Origin: an uncultured Clostridia bacterium
GTDB lineage: Bacteria > Bacillota > Clostridia > Oscillospirales > Ruminococcaceae
Direction of reading: 5' to 3'
Assembly: GCA_947389015.1 (NCBI GenBank)
Contig: CANDVA010000003.1
Coordinates: 62,001-126,000, forward strand
Length of the DNA stretch: 64,000 bases
The position numbers were made by a program, and so were the translations under genes. Positions 18,986 to 26,928 of the stretch are shown piece by piece; within the stretch, counting starts at the first letter, position 1, and every line of letters starts with the position of its first letter. The notes beneath the pieces are model-generated. The model was not told where the DNA came from and did not search any database. It worked only from the letters and a program-made list of their open reading frames with translations.

Positions 18986-19232
18986 ACAGTCAAGAAAATG
19001 AAATTCCCATTTTGGGTAAACGTTTACACGGCTGACAGTTCTTTTGAAAATTTAATATTCAAAGTACATTTCAAAGTGAAGTGTATCATAAACGACCTTA
19101 TCTTATGATTTTGCCTTTCGATTTGCGGCGCTGCCGCTGCGGAGGCTAGCCCGACGCGGTCGGGATCATAATTCAGGATATAGCCCCGCCGGGGTTATAC
19201 AAAATAAATTTTTTTCACAGGAGGTCTTTACT
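18986..19232 (+). promoter_or_regulatory. Long structured 5' leader of pilA
   Basis: About 245 nt lie between promoter and start codon. Three perfect hairpins occur in a row: GCGGC/GCCGC (19125-19137), CCCGAC/GTCGGG (19150-19164) and a 9-bp stem with 3-base loop (19179-19199). The last is followed within 10 bases by TTTTTTT, directly before the SD AGGAGG. It could stabilise the transcript or attenuate it. It does not match the c-di-GMP-I or -II riboswitch consensus by eye. The short reading frame inside (18917-19108) is not credible. Confidence 0.6.
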
Positions 19233-19724
19233 ATGATAAAGAAACTTCAGGCTCTCAGAGCCAAAAAGGGCTTCACGCTCGTTGAGTTGATCGTAGTTAT
19301 CGCTATCATCGGCGTTCTTGCTGCGATCCTTATTCCTACTCTGTCCGGTGTTATCGAGAGCGCTCGTAAGAGATCCGCAGAGAGCACCTGCCAGTCTATC
19401 CAGAATCTGGCAAAGACGTTTGCTTCTACCGTAATGTCCAAGACCGGCAATCTTTGCGCCTCTGGCACCACTGTTGATATGGACGACGGCAATGGAGCAC
19501 AGACAATGAGTGCGTACATTATGAGCCAGATTCCCGAGATCAGCGGTTCCACCGATAAGGGTGCAACTATTACGCTTAGCGGCGGTAATGTTACTGCTGT
19601 GTACTACACCGAGGGTGCATTTACCGCGGGTTGGACATCTACTGCAGGTACATTGGCTGCTACAAAATCCACTGACTCTCCCGCTAACCCTCCCGCAACT
19701 GCTGGTTCTGTAACAGTTTCTTAA
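19233..19724 (+). CDS. pilA: Probable major type IV pilin
   Basis: The 163-aa prepilin has leader IKKLQALRAKKG, then FTLVE and the hydrophobic assembly helix (G13/F14, Glu at +5). Two Cys (C53, C75) could form a disulfide in the globular head. Small size, a strong private promoter, a strong SD and a strong terminator, together with a Thr/Ser/Gly-rich surface-type C-terminus, make it the best candidate for the main filament subunit. The symbol is positional; no comparison was run. Confidence 0.82.
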   Translation: MIKKLQALRAKKGFTLVELIVVIAIIGVLAAILIPTLSGVIESARKRSAESTCQSIQNLAKTFASTVMSKTGNLCASGTTVDMDDGNGAQTMSAYIMSQIPEISGSTDKGATITLSGGNVTAVYYTEGAFTAGWTSTAGTLAATKSTDSPANPPATAGSVTVS

Positions 19725-19752
19725 TCTTTAAGCAGATAGCTTAACGGAAAAT

Positions 19753-19806
19753 TAACACAATATTCCTCGACGGCGCTTTGCGCTGTCGGGGAATTAGTGT
19801 TATTTT
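19753..19806 (+). terminator. Rho-independent terminator after pilA
   Basis: A long stem-loop: AACAC (19753-19757) pairs with GTGTT (19797-19801), enclosing TTCC/GGAA and CGACGGCGC/GCGCTGTCG around a TTTGC loop, then ATTTTAAAA. Confidence 0.85.
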
Positions 19807-19878
19807 AAAATCAAAACCTTTGTTTGTGCATAATGAAGATTGTGTAAAAACAAGAGCTTTGACTTCAAGGAGGTTTTT

Positions 19879-20739
19879 ATGATAAAACAGCTTCAAAAAT
19901 TGAGAACCAAGCGTGGTTTTACCATGATCGAGCTGATCGTCGTTATTGCGATCATCGCTATTCTTGCCGCGATGATACTGCCGTCGCTCGATACGAAAAA
20001 AGCCGCTATTGACGACGCGAATTCCGCGGCGCGTGATATGTACAACGTGGCGCAATCGATATTTACAAAATATTCGCTTACCGAGGCGCCGCTCAATCTG
20101 GGCCTTAAAAATGAAGGCAACGAGGCGGAAAAGGACAACACGAAAACCTACGATGAGTGTATACGCTTTTATAAGAAAGCGGGCGGAAATTTTCCATGTA
20201 CACCCGGCACAATAACTGTGTCGGAAATGCCCAAAAGCACCGAGCTGTATATTGAGGTATGTGCGGAAAACGGCGTAATTACCGAGGTGAATACGGCAGC
20301 CTCCGCTCCTGCGGCTTCGAGAGGCTCGTGCGCTAGCGCGTTTGAGACGCTTTTGCAGCGCGGCACCGCTACTCAGAACACGGCGATCGGTCTTGTATTC
20401 AAGGGCGACCTTGAATCCCGCATGGACGTTCATGGCGGTTATTATTACATCCGGGCGAGCTATACAGCACCGCCGAAAGTGGGGGGAAAGGACGCGGATT
20501 ATGTAAATCCCGTGAAAGTAACCTTTGTTGCGTATTCCAAGAGCCGTCTGCCCAAGGATACCGGGGCGTGGGCGGATTATGTGACGGCAAATCTTACCTT
20601 TACCCAGAATTACATTAACAAAAATAATAATATCATAGGTGTTTTCGGCGGCATAATTTACAATATTGACTTAAGCCAAAATGCGGTGCGCGGAGTAAAA
20701 GGCACCACTATCGCTCACGATGTTTATTATCCGTCGTAA
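19879..20739 (+). CDS. Type IV prepilin (large minor pilin)
   Basis: The 286-aa protein carries leader IKQLQKLRTKRG and FTMIE (G13/F14, Glu at +5), then the assembly helix. The head domain of about 250 residues is unrecognised. The ATG at 19879 is placed by SD AAGGAGGT five bases upstream; the frame is open from 19840 but without an RBS. Only a terminator separates it from pilA, so expression may depend on read-through. Probably a minor or tip subunit. Confidence 0.78.
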   Translation: MIKQLQKLRTKRGFTMIELIVVIAIIAILAAMILPSLDTKKAAIDDANSAARDMYNVAQSIFTKYSLTEAPLNLGLKNEGNEAEKDNTKTYDECIRFYKKAGGNFPCTPGTITVSEMPKSTELYIEVCAENGVITEVNTAASAPAASRGSCASAFETLLQRGTATQNTAIGLVFKGDLESRMDVHGGYYYIRASYTAPPKVGGKDADYVNPVKVTFVAYSKSRLPKDTGAWADYVTANLTFTQNYINKNNNIIGVFGGIIYNIDLSQNAVRGVKGTTIAHDVYYPS

Positions 20740-20758
20740 GTAAATTTTATACATATGT

Positions 20759-20785
20759 CCCCCGACCCAAGGTCGGGGGATTTTC
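20759..20785 (+). terminator. Terminator ending the pilus locus
   Basis: A 9-bp perfect stem CCCCCGACC/GGTCGGGGG (20759-20767, 20771-20779) with a 3-base loop, then ATTTTCT. It separates pilus from flagellar transcription. Confidence 0.88.
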
Positions 20786-20906
20786 TGCGCGAGGGTTCGG
20801 TCGGTTATATGTCACCGCAAAAGTCCATTTGTTGATAACGCCGAAAATCCGCTGTAAAAAAAGGCGATTTTTTGGTATATCCAACACGAAAATTCTCACA
20901 TAACAC

Positions 20907-20933
20907 TAAAGTTTTGCTTTTTACTGCCGATAA
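20907..20933 (+). promoter_or_regulatory. Sigma-D (sigma-28) flagellar promoter
   Basis: TAAA (20907-20910), 15 bases, GCCGATAA (20926-20933) match the SigD/FliA consensus TAAA-N15-GCCGATAA exactly. It lies upstream of flgM, so the operon should be a late class under the sigma factor that FlgM inhibits. Confidence 0.9.
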
Positions 20934-20990
20934 TATATATGTGGGGAAAAATGCGCCCATTTACAAAATTTTAATAAGGAGGCAGGCACT

Positions 20991-21257
20991 ATGGAGATAA
21001 AAGGAATCAACGGTATAATTTCCACCTATAAAACGACAAAGGCACAATCGCCCAAAAAGTCCGGTGCCGCCGTTTCCGCTAAAAATAACACCGACAGAGT
21101 TGAGTTCGGATTTGAGAAAACTCTTGCTGCCGCGAAGCTCGCTATCGCGCAGGAGGTAAACTCCGACGCTTCTCCAAAGGAGCTTCTTGAAGCGCAGAAT
21201 ACGGCAGAGCAGGGAATGACAAGCGCCGAGCTTGCGGCATTGATTTTCATGAGGTGA
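20991..21257 (+). CDS. flgM: Negative regulator of flagellin synthesis (anti-sigma-D)
   Basis: FlgM holds sigma-D/28 inactive until the hook is complete and FlgM is exported. The 88-aa protein is short, starts with an Ile/Tyr-containing segment (GINGIISTYK) and contains the DRVEFG motif followed by helical segments, in line with Firmicutes FlgM. The call is strengthened by the perfect sigma-D promoter and by the order flgM-flgN-flgK-flgL. SD AAGGAGG. It forms an autoregulatory loop with its own promoter. Confidence 0.8.
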   Translation: MEIKGINGIISTYKTTKAQSPKKSGAAVSAKNNTDRVEFGFEKTLAAAKLAIAQEVNSDASPKELLEAQNTAEQGMTSAELAALIFMR

Positions 21258-21261
21258 GATT

Positions 21262-21744
21262 ATGGATAAAATAACCGCCGACGCAGTGGTCAAATGTCTT
21301 GAGATCGACGTGGATTTTTACAGAGAACTTACCGTTTTTTTGATGAAAAAACACACGAAGATACTCGCGGACGACCTCGAATGGCTGACGGATTCCCTCA
21401 ACGACGAGCAGGCTTATTTGATGAAAAGCCGTTCGCTGGAGGATAAAAGATTGGAGCTTTTCAAGGGGCTGGGGATCGGCGATAAAAAGCTGAGCGAGCT
21501 TATAGAAGAGTCTCCCGAGGAGTACAGACCGAAGATGCGAATGCTGTATGGGCAGCTTGTGGAGCTCGTTGACAATATAACGGAGCTTAATTCGCAAACG
21601 ACGGAGGTCGTAAAGCGTAAGCTCGACAACCAAAAAGAATTCGTGGCTAGGGCGGGAATTCTCGAAAAGCCCGAGACCTACAACAGAAACGCCTCGAAGG
21701 TTGCGGGAGGACAATCCTCCGCGCAGGTTTTCAGACAGGTATAA
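21262..21744 (+). CDS. flgN: FlgN-like flagellar export chaperone
   Basis: FlgN chaperones the hook-associated proteins FlgK and FlgL to the flagellar secretion gate. The 160-aa protein is all-helical with charged heptad-like segments, the size and character of FlgN/YvyG, and sits between flgM and its clients. It starts four bases after the flgM stop, which suggests coupling. Identity is inferred mainly from position and helical profile. Confidence 0.75.
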   Translation: MDKITADAVVKCLEIDVDFYRELTVFLMKKHTKILADDLEWLTDSLNDEQAYLMKSRSLEDKRLELFKGLGIGDKKLSELIEESPEEYRPKMRMLYGQLVELVDNITELNSQTTEVVKRKLDNQKEFVARAGILEKPETYNRNASKVAGGQSSAQVFRQV

Positions 21745-21765
21745 TACAACTTCAGGAGGATATAT

Positions 21766-23331
21766 ATGCGTCCAACATTTTTAGGTTTTGAAACACAGAA
21801 GCGCACCTTGCAGATCGCGCAGAAAAATCTCGACATTACGGGCAACAACATCTCGAATATAAATACTCCCGGCTATACAAGGCAGCGCGTGGATCTGTAT
21901 TCGATGTATGTTTCGGGCAACCGTTCGCTGCGCTGGTCATCGAAAACGAACAACCTTTCGATGCAGGGACAAGGCGTAAACGCTTACGGTGTAAGCCAGA
22001 TACGCGACATCTTCATTGACAAGCGCTATCGTGAGAATGTCGCGGTAGAAGCGGAGACCAATACAAAGGTGCAGATACTCTCCGAGATAGAGGATATGCT
22101 GGACAACTTCGAGACCGACGGTCTGCAGCACTATACGACCCAGCTTTTCGACGCGCTCCAGGATTATTCCGCCGAAAAGCCTGACAGCACAGAGGTCGCT
22201 ACCATCGTGGTGAACGCCGCTAAAAACCTTTGCCGTGCGCTGAATGTTTACGATGAGCAGATCAAGGAGATCGAGTATACATATGTACACGAGCTCAGCG
22301 ACTCGGTGGATTACATAAACAATATGGTCGCGGATATGAAAGCGCTCAACGACAAGATCGCGCGAGAGAAGATACATCTCGGAGAGGGATACGATCCCAA
22401 CGAGCTTTGCGACGAGATGAACCTGTATATCGACGAGATGGCGACTTACGGGAATATTGAGTTCAACCGTAACGACGACGGTACATACAACGTTATGCTG
22501 GGCGGCGTTACGATTCTTGACGGCGAGACGGGAAAAACCAACCGTCTTATTATGAAGGACTACGACAACTACGGTCTGGCGATAGTTCAGTATGAGAGCG
22601 GTCACCCTACGGATTTTACCTCGGGCTCGCTCAAGGGTTATATAGATATGCTCAACGGCAACGGCGTTTACGCGTCGGGCGGTCAGAACAGCGTTCACGG
22701 TATCGCGTATTACAAGAGCGCGCTCAACGAGTTTGCGCGTACTGTTGCCAATACGTTTAACAACGCGAACGGCGCGGCTGAGGATAAGTCGAGAATGATG
22801 TTTGAGTCGTCTATTGACGGCGCGCTTATCACCGCGGGCAATATCCACATTGCGGACACATGGAAAGACGATCCGACAATGATCGGTAAGGTCAGAACCC
22901 TTGATCCCATTACGGGTCTGTACAAGTACGGATTTGACGAAAACAAGGACGATATCAAGGATGACGAAACCTCTAATCTGGTAAATCTCCAGAACAGCAA
23001 TATTAAGTATCTGATATCTCAGTTCGACAATAAGAACATTAAATTCGGCAACTGCCACGATTTCCAGGGCAGTATTTACGAATATATTTCTTTCATTTCC
23101 AACAGATTGGGACAGGATATTGATTATGAGATCAGCCGCCAGGAGACCGCAGAGGTCACGGTAAACGGTCTTCTCGACGCGAGAGACGACGTTTCGGGCG
23201 TGCAGATGGACGAAGAGGGTATCAATATGCTGAACTACCAGAAATGGTATAACGCGTCCTCGAGAATGGTAACGGCGCTTGACGATCTTCTCGACAAGCT
23301 TATCAACGGAACAGGCAGAGTTGGTCTGTAA
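21766..23331 (+). CDS. flgK: Flagellar hook-associated protein 1
   Basis: FlgK forms the first hook-filament junction ring. The 521-aa protein has the conserved N-terminus (FLGFETQKRTLQIAQKNLDI, then NNISNINTPGYTRQRVDL) and the C-terminal helix with EEGINMLNYQKWYNASSRMV and a final LLDKLI. Length is normal. SD AGGAGG. It overlaps no neighbour and lies 20 bases before flgL. Confidence 0.95.
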   Translation: MRPTFLGFETQKRTLQIAQKNLDITGNNISNINTPGYTRQRVDLYSMYVSGNRSLRWSSKTNNLSMQGQGVNAYGVSQIRDIFIDKRYRENVAVEAETNTKVQILSEIEDMLDNFETDGLQHYTTQLFDALQDYSAEKPDSTEVATIVVNAAKNLCRALNVYDEQIKEIEYTYVHELSDSVDYINNMVADMKALNDKIAREKIHLGEGYDPNELCDEMNLYIDEMATYGNIEFNRNDDGTYNVMLGGVTILDGETGKTNRLIMKDYDNYGLAIVQYESGHPTDFTSGSLKGYIDMLNGNGVYASGGQNSVHGIAYYKSALNEFARTVANTFNNANGAAEDKSRMMFESSIDGALITAGNIHIADTWKDDPTMIGKVRTLDPITGLYKYGFDENKDDIKDDETSNLVNLQNSNIKYLISQFDNKNIKFGNCHDFQGSIYEYISFISNRLGQDIDYEISRQETAEVTVNGLLDARDDVSGVQMDEEGINMLNYQKWYNASSRMVTALDDLLDKLINGTGRVGL

Positions 23332-23351
23332 GATATGGAGGTAACTGACAT

Positions 23352-25538
23352 ATGAGAATAACGAACCCTACGATACTCAGAGGTTATAACCGCGATCTTA
23401 ACAGACTGCTGAACCTCAAGTCACAGACCGAGAAAAGGATTACCTCGGGAAGAAAATTCGCGAGAGCCTCCGAGGCTCCGCTTTCGGCGGCAAAGGCGTT
23501 GAACGTCAGAAAGTCGCTGTATTATTCCGCGCAGCATAAGGAAAACCTGAAGGTCGCGAATAAATTTTACACCGAGGCGGAGACCTCGCTTATCCAGGTG
23601 TCCGAAAAAATGGCGACTATCCGCGAAACCATCATTGCCGCGGTAAATACCACCAAGAACATAGAGGACTACAACATCTACGCTCAGCAGCTTGAAACCA
23701 ACGCAAGGGAGCTTTGCGCTATCTTCAATACTGATTCGGCGGGACGCGCTATCTTCGGCGGCGAGAGCGACGACACGTCTCCGTTTGAGATCATCAACGA
23801 CGCGAACGGAAATGCATCTACCGTTCTTTATCACGGGATTCCCGTAAACGCAATGAGCGATTACAAAAGTTTCCCCTACACAAAGGAAGTAAATCTCGAT
23901 ATCGGTTTAGGTATGGATATTGATCAGGAGACGCAGGAGGTAGATCCTCAGTCCGTTCTCAAGATATCGTTCATAGGAACGCAAGTCTCGGGCTGTGGCG
24001 CTCAGTACGGCGTTGCGGACGTTGACCTTTCGAAGATCAAGCCGAACAGGAGCTACTGCATAGACGTATATGCGGGAAACATCAAAAAGACAATCACCTT
24101 TATGGGTTCGGCGGATCAGGCGACGAACGTTCAGAACATAAACGACGCAATGGCTGCGGCATACAGCAAAGAGCGCGCGTATGGCAAGGGTTATCCCAAA
24201 ATGGACGACCAGGGCGTTATTGCGCTGTTTAAGGACGAGCTTGACGAGGACGGCAACGTAACAAAAGCCGAGGTTCCCGTTGAGGACGGAATTTGCTGCG
24301 TAGTCAACAATAAAGACAAAAATCCCAGAGCCGAGGATCTTGTGGTGGACAACGACTCGGGTTACACGAATAAATTCAAGGTAAATGTCGAGAACCTTGA
24401 GGAGGGTCAGAGTTATTCTCTCGAGGTAAAGGTCGGAGACGGGGAATCAAAGACTATTACGTTTTCCGCGGCTACCGACGACGATCCCGAGAAGCGCGAC
24501 AAGGCTACGCTGGATAATATCCAGAAAGAGCTTGACGCAGCGTTCGGAGAGGGTGTTGTGAATATTTCCAAGGGCAAGGTAACACAGGGCATCATCACCT
24601 CCGAGGGCAACAAGGTCAAGGTAAGCGCCGTAGACAATAAGGGCGTATCCCCTTCGGCGGTAAAGGCGGATATTACGACCGAAAGCACCACGAAGTTTGA
24701 TACGACAAAGTTTGCCGCGGGTACATATACGTTTTCTGTTCCCGGCGGCGCCGATATAACCGTTACATTGGCTGACGGAGAGAACATTGTTGACAAGTTC
24801 AACGCCGCAAACAATACCTACTCAATGAACACTAACGGTGTTATTACCAAGAAGGACGACGGCTCGTATATTTCGGGCATCACCTGCAAGGATGCCGCGG
24901 GAGCTTCCGTAGCCGCGAGCCGTAAGACCGATTACTCGATCGACCTCGGAACAATGATACCAGGTGCGTACTATGAGCTTAAGGTAGTTACCGGCAACGG
25001 AACGGACGTCAAGAACATCTCCTTTAAGGCAGGCGACACTCCGGCGGATACTCTGAAAAGTATTCGGGACGCTCTGGACGGAACGGGAGTTACTCTTACC
25101 AATACCAAGGACGATATTTACAAGTTCAGCGATGGCGTTGCCGTGGCTAACCCCATAGCGGCTTCGAAGGAAAACCCCGTTGTACAGAGGGAGTCCATTT
25201 ACTCAAACAACTACATTCAGCTTACACTTGACGCGGCAAGAGCGCTCAGACAGGGCGATATCGAGTACGCGACCGGCTGTATCGACAGAATTGTTACCGC
25301 GAACGAAAATCTGCTCGTGGAGATCGCCGATCTGGGCTGCAATGAGGATTTTATCAGCTTTAATATTGACAGGATCACCACGAGAGAGGAAAACCTCCAG
25401 GAACGTCAGGTAGACCTCGAAGCGACCGACGCAAAGAGCGAGATCACGCTGTGGAAAACATATGAGGCAATGTACAACGCCTGCCTTCAGATGTCCAGCT
25501 CGGTTGTGCCGAACAGCATTTTCAACTATATAAAGTAA
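23352..25538 (+). CDS. flgL: Flagellar hook-associated protein 3, enlarged
   Basis: FlgL is the second junction protein between hook and filament. The N-terminal (1-140) and C-terminal (about 610-728) flagellin-like helices are typical: start MRITNPTIL and the ITSGRKF segment, end with the coiled region before SIFNYIK. Bacillus FlgL is near 300 aa, whereas this is 728. The extra length is a surface domain with about four copies of a module of roughly 50 residues (about 224-275, 340-400, 447-490, 527-582) sharing a pattern of G-x-Y-x-x-x-V, K-x-I-x-F and a helix with D/N-AL. Similar modules occur in FliD here. Frame and SD (TATGGAGG) are good. Confidence 0.92.
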   Translation: MRITNPTILRGYNRDLNRLLNLKSQTEKRITSGRKFARASEAPLSAAKALNVRKSLYYSAQHKENLKVANKFYTEAETSLIQVSEKMATIRETIIAAVNTTKNIEDYNIYAQQLETNARELCAIFNTDSAGRAIFGGESDDTSPFEIINDANGNASTVLYHGIPVNAMSDYKSFPYTKEVNLDIGLGMDIDQETQEVDPQSVLKISFIGTQVSGCGAQYGVADVDLSKIKPNRSYCIDVYAGNIKKTITFMGSADQATNVQNINDAMAAAYSKERAYGKGYPKMDDQGVIALFKDELDEDGNVTKAEVPVEDGICCVVNNKDKNPRAEDLVVDNDSGYTNKFKVNVENLEEGQSYSLEVKVGDGESKTITFSAATDDDPEKRDKATLDNIQKELDAAFGEGVVNISKGKVTQGIITSEGNKVKVSAVDNKGVSPSAVKADITTESTTKFDTTKFAAGTYTFSVPGGADITVTLADGENIVDKFNAANNTYSMNTNGVITKKDDGSYISGITCKDAAGASVAASRKTDYSIDLGTMIPGAYYELKVVTGNGTDVKNISFKAGDTPADTLKSIRDALDGTGVTLTNTKDDIYKFSDGVAVANPIAASKENPVVQRESIYSNNYIQLTLDAARALRQGDIEYATGCIDRIVTANENLLVEIADLGCNEDFISFNIDRITTREENLQERQVDLEATDAKSEITLWKTYEAMYNACLQMSSSVVPNSIFNYIK

Positions 25539-25630
25539 ATTAAACAATGGGAGCGTCCGTGCGGTAGCAAGAAGCTTTTTCAGGCAGCGCGGCGCACCTC
25601 GAAAATATTATTACACAGGAGGTGTTTTAA

Positions 25631-26257
25631 TTGATTCCGAATTTACTTCAGATCACCACGATCCCGATCCAGATAGAGATCAAGGTGACAAACGCGAGGT
25701 TTGAGCACTCCGATGAGTATGTCCAGCCGCAGGTAAATATAAAGAGCCGTAACGGCGGTTTTGTAATGGAAGCGGAGCCGTTGAAGCTCAATATTGATAC
25801 TTATCAGGCGAGGAAGAGCATGGGCTTTGGTCATATGACCGACGGGGATATGCTCAAGCAGAAAGCACAAGAGGGCTGGTCTATCGCGTTTCAGGGAACG
25901 GCAAAGGACGTGTCCGAGGGCGACCAGCTGGCGCGCGGAGCGTCTCCCGCGGAGATCGCGCTCAATAATGCGAGAGCAGGCGCTACCGTTCAGACGATCA
26001 TGGAATTTTTGCCCAAAGAGGGCGCGGACGTTACGTTTGAGGCAGGAAAGCTGAACATTGAGTATCAGATGGGCAGCCAGGACATTGACTGGAATATTCA
26101 CCCCGACTCGCCGTTGGAGTTCATTCCGGGAAGCGTGGAGTTTATCGTTCACGACAGACCGCGCGTAGAGATCGAGTATATCGGCGATCCGATCTATGTT
26201 CCGCCAAGCGCGAACCCGAATTACGAGCCGCCGCCATTCTTGGATATTAAGGGTTGA
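25631..26257 (+). CDS. DUF6470 family protein (YviE-like)
   Basis: The 208-aa protein has a short N-terminal beta strand (LLQITTIPIQIEIKVTNA), a central helix-rich part and a C-terminal acidic/proline tail, resembling YviE, which lies between flgL and fliW in Bacillus. Its function is unknown. TTG 25631 is used because AGGAGGTGTTTTAA precedes it. Its stop overlaps the start region of fliW, implying coupling. The gene order is the main support for the family call. Confidence 0.75.
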   Translation: MIPNLLQITTIPIQIEIKVTNARFEHSDEYVQPQVNIKSRNGGFVMEAEPLKLNIDTYQARKSMGFGHMTDGDMLKQKAQEGWSIAFQGTAKDVSEGDQLARGASPAEIALNNARAGATVQTIMEFLPKEGADVTFEAGKLNIEYQMGSQDIDWNIHPDSPLEFIPGSVEFIVHDRPRVEIEYIGDPIYVPPSANPNYEPPPFLDIKG

Positions 26258-26262
26258 TGAAA

Positions 26263-26691
26263 ATGAAGATTGAAACCAGAGATTTCGGAGAGATTGAAAT
26301 TGACGAGAGCACTATAATCAACATTCCCGAGGGAATTATCGGGTTTGAGAGCGTAAAGCGCTATACGCTTATTTATCCTCTCGGGGAGAATACTTTCCCG
26401 ATGTGGCTGCAGGCGGTCGACAGCGTGGAGCCGTGCTTTGTCGTTTATAATCCCACGCAGATATATTCCGATTACCGTTTTGAGATATCCGACGACGAGC
26501 AAGAGCTGTTGAAGCTGGACGAGAACACTCCGTACACCTGCTTAGCCGTCGCGATAGTTCCCGATGATTATAAGCAGACGACCATAAATCTGCGCTGTCC
26601 TATCGTTCTTAATCTGAAAGATAATATTGCCGCGCAGGTAATGCTGGAGGACTATGACTTCAAGTATCCCGTGTATTCTAAGGAGGATTGA
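26263..26691 (+). CDS. fliW: Flagellar assembly factor FliW
   Basis: FliW binds flagellin or CsrA; when flagellin is exported, FliW is freed, sequesters CsrA and lifts repression of flagellin translation. The 142-aa product has the FliW features: an N-terminal strand with DFGEIEIDE, a GIIGFE motif and the VNP-like PTQIYSDY region. ATG 26263 is favoured over ATG 26257 because AAGGG lies nine bases before it. The next gene is csrA, two bases downstream, the known partner arrangement. Confidence 0.92.
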   Translation: MKIETRDFGEIEIDESTIINIPEGIIGFESVKRYTLIYPLGENTFPMWLQAVDSVEPCFVVYNPTQIYSDYRFEISDDEQELLKLDENTPYTCLAVAIVPDDYKQTTINLRCPIVLNLKDNIAAQVMLEDYDFKYPVYSKED

Positions 26692-26693
26692 GT

Positions 26694-26927
26694 ATGCTGG
26701 TAGTAACGCGAAAGGCAAACGAGAGCATAACGATCTCCGATAATGTAGAGATAACGGTGCTTGAAATAACAAAGGACAAGGTGAAGATCGGGATCAACGC
26801 TCCAAAAGAGGTTAAGATTTTCCGAAGCGAGCTTAAAACGCTCCGTCAGACTAACGAGCAGTCCGCTCACGCGTCGGGCACTGCGATAGAGCAGCTTCTT
26901 AATTTACACAAACAGGAGGAGAAATAA
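26694..26927 (+). CDS. csrA: Carbon storage regulator, translational repressor
   Basis: CsrA is a small homodimeric RNA-binding protein that blocks translation by binding GGA motifs near ribosome sites. The 77-aa product begins [14 protein letters not shown] and has the [11 protein letters not shown] core, both diagnostic. ATG 26694 has SD AAGGAGG at six bases; the upstream TTG would add two residues. FliW precedes it, forming the FliW-CsrA switch known from Bacillus. The flagellin gene, its classic target, is not in this window. Confidence 0.95.
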   Translation: MLVVTRKANESITISDNVEITVLEITKDKVKIGINAPKEVKIFRSELKTLRQTNEQSAHASGTAIEQLLNLHKQEEK

Positions 26928-26928
26928 G

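Noticed and set aside
18917-19108. 63-codon reading frame in the pilA leader
   Set aside because: It starts upstream of the -10 box of the pilA promoter, has no SD and no protein-like pattern.
18986-19232. c-di-GMP riboswitch in the pilA leader
   Set aside because: The GEMM-I and class II consensus segments are missing; only hairpins are seen.
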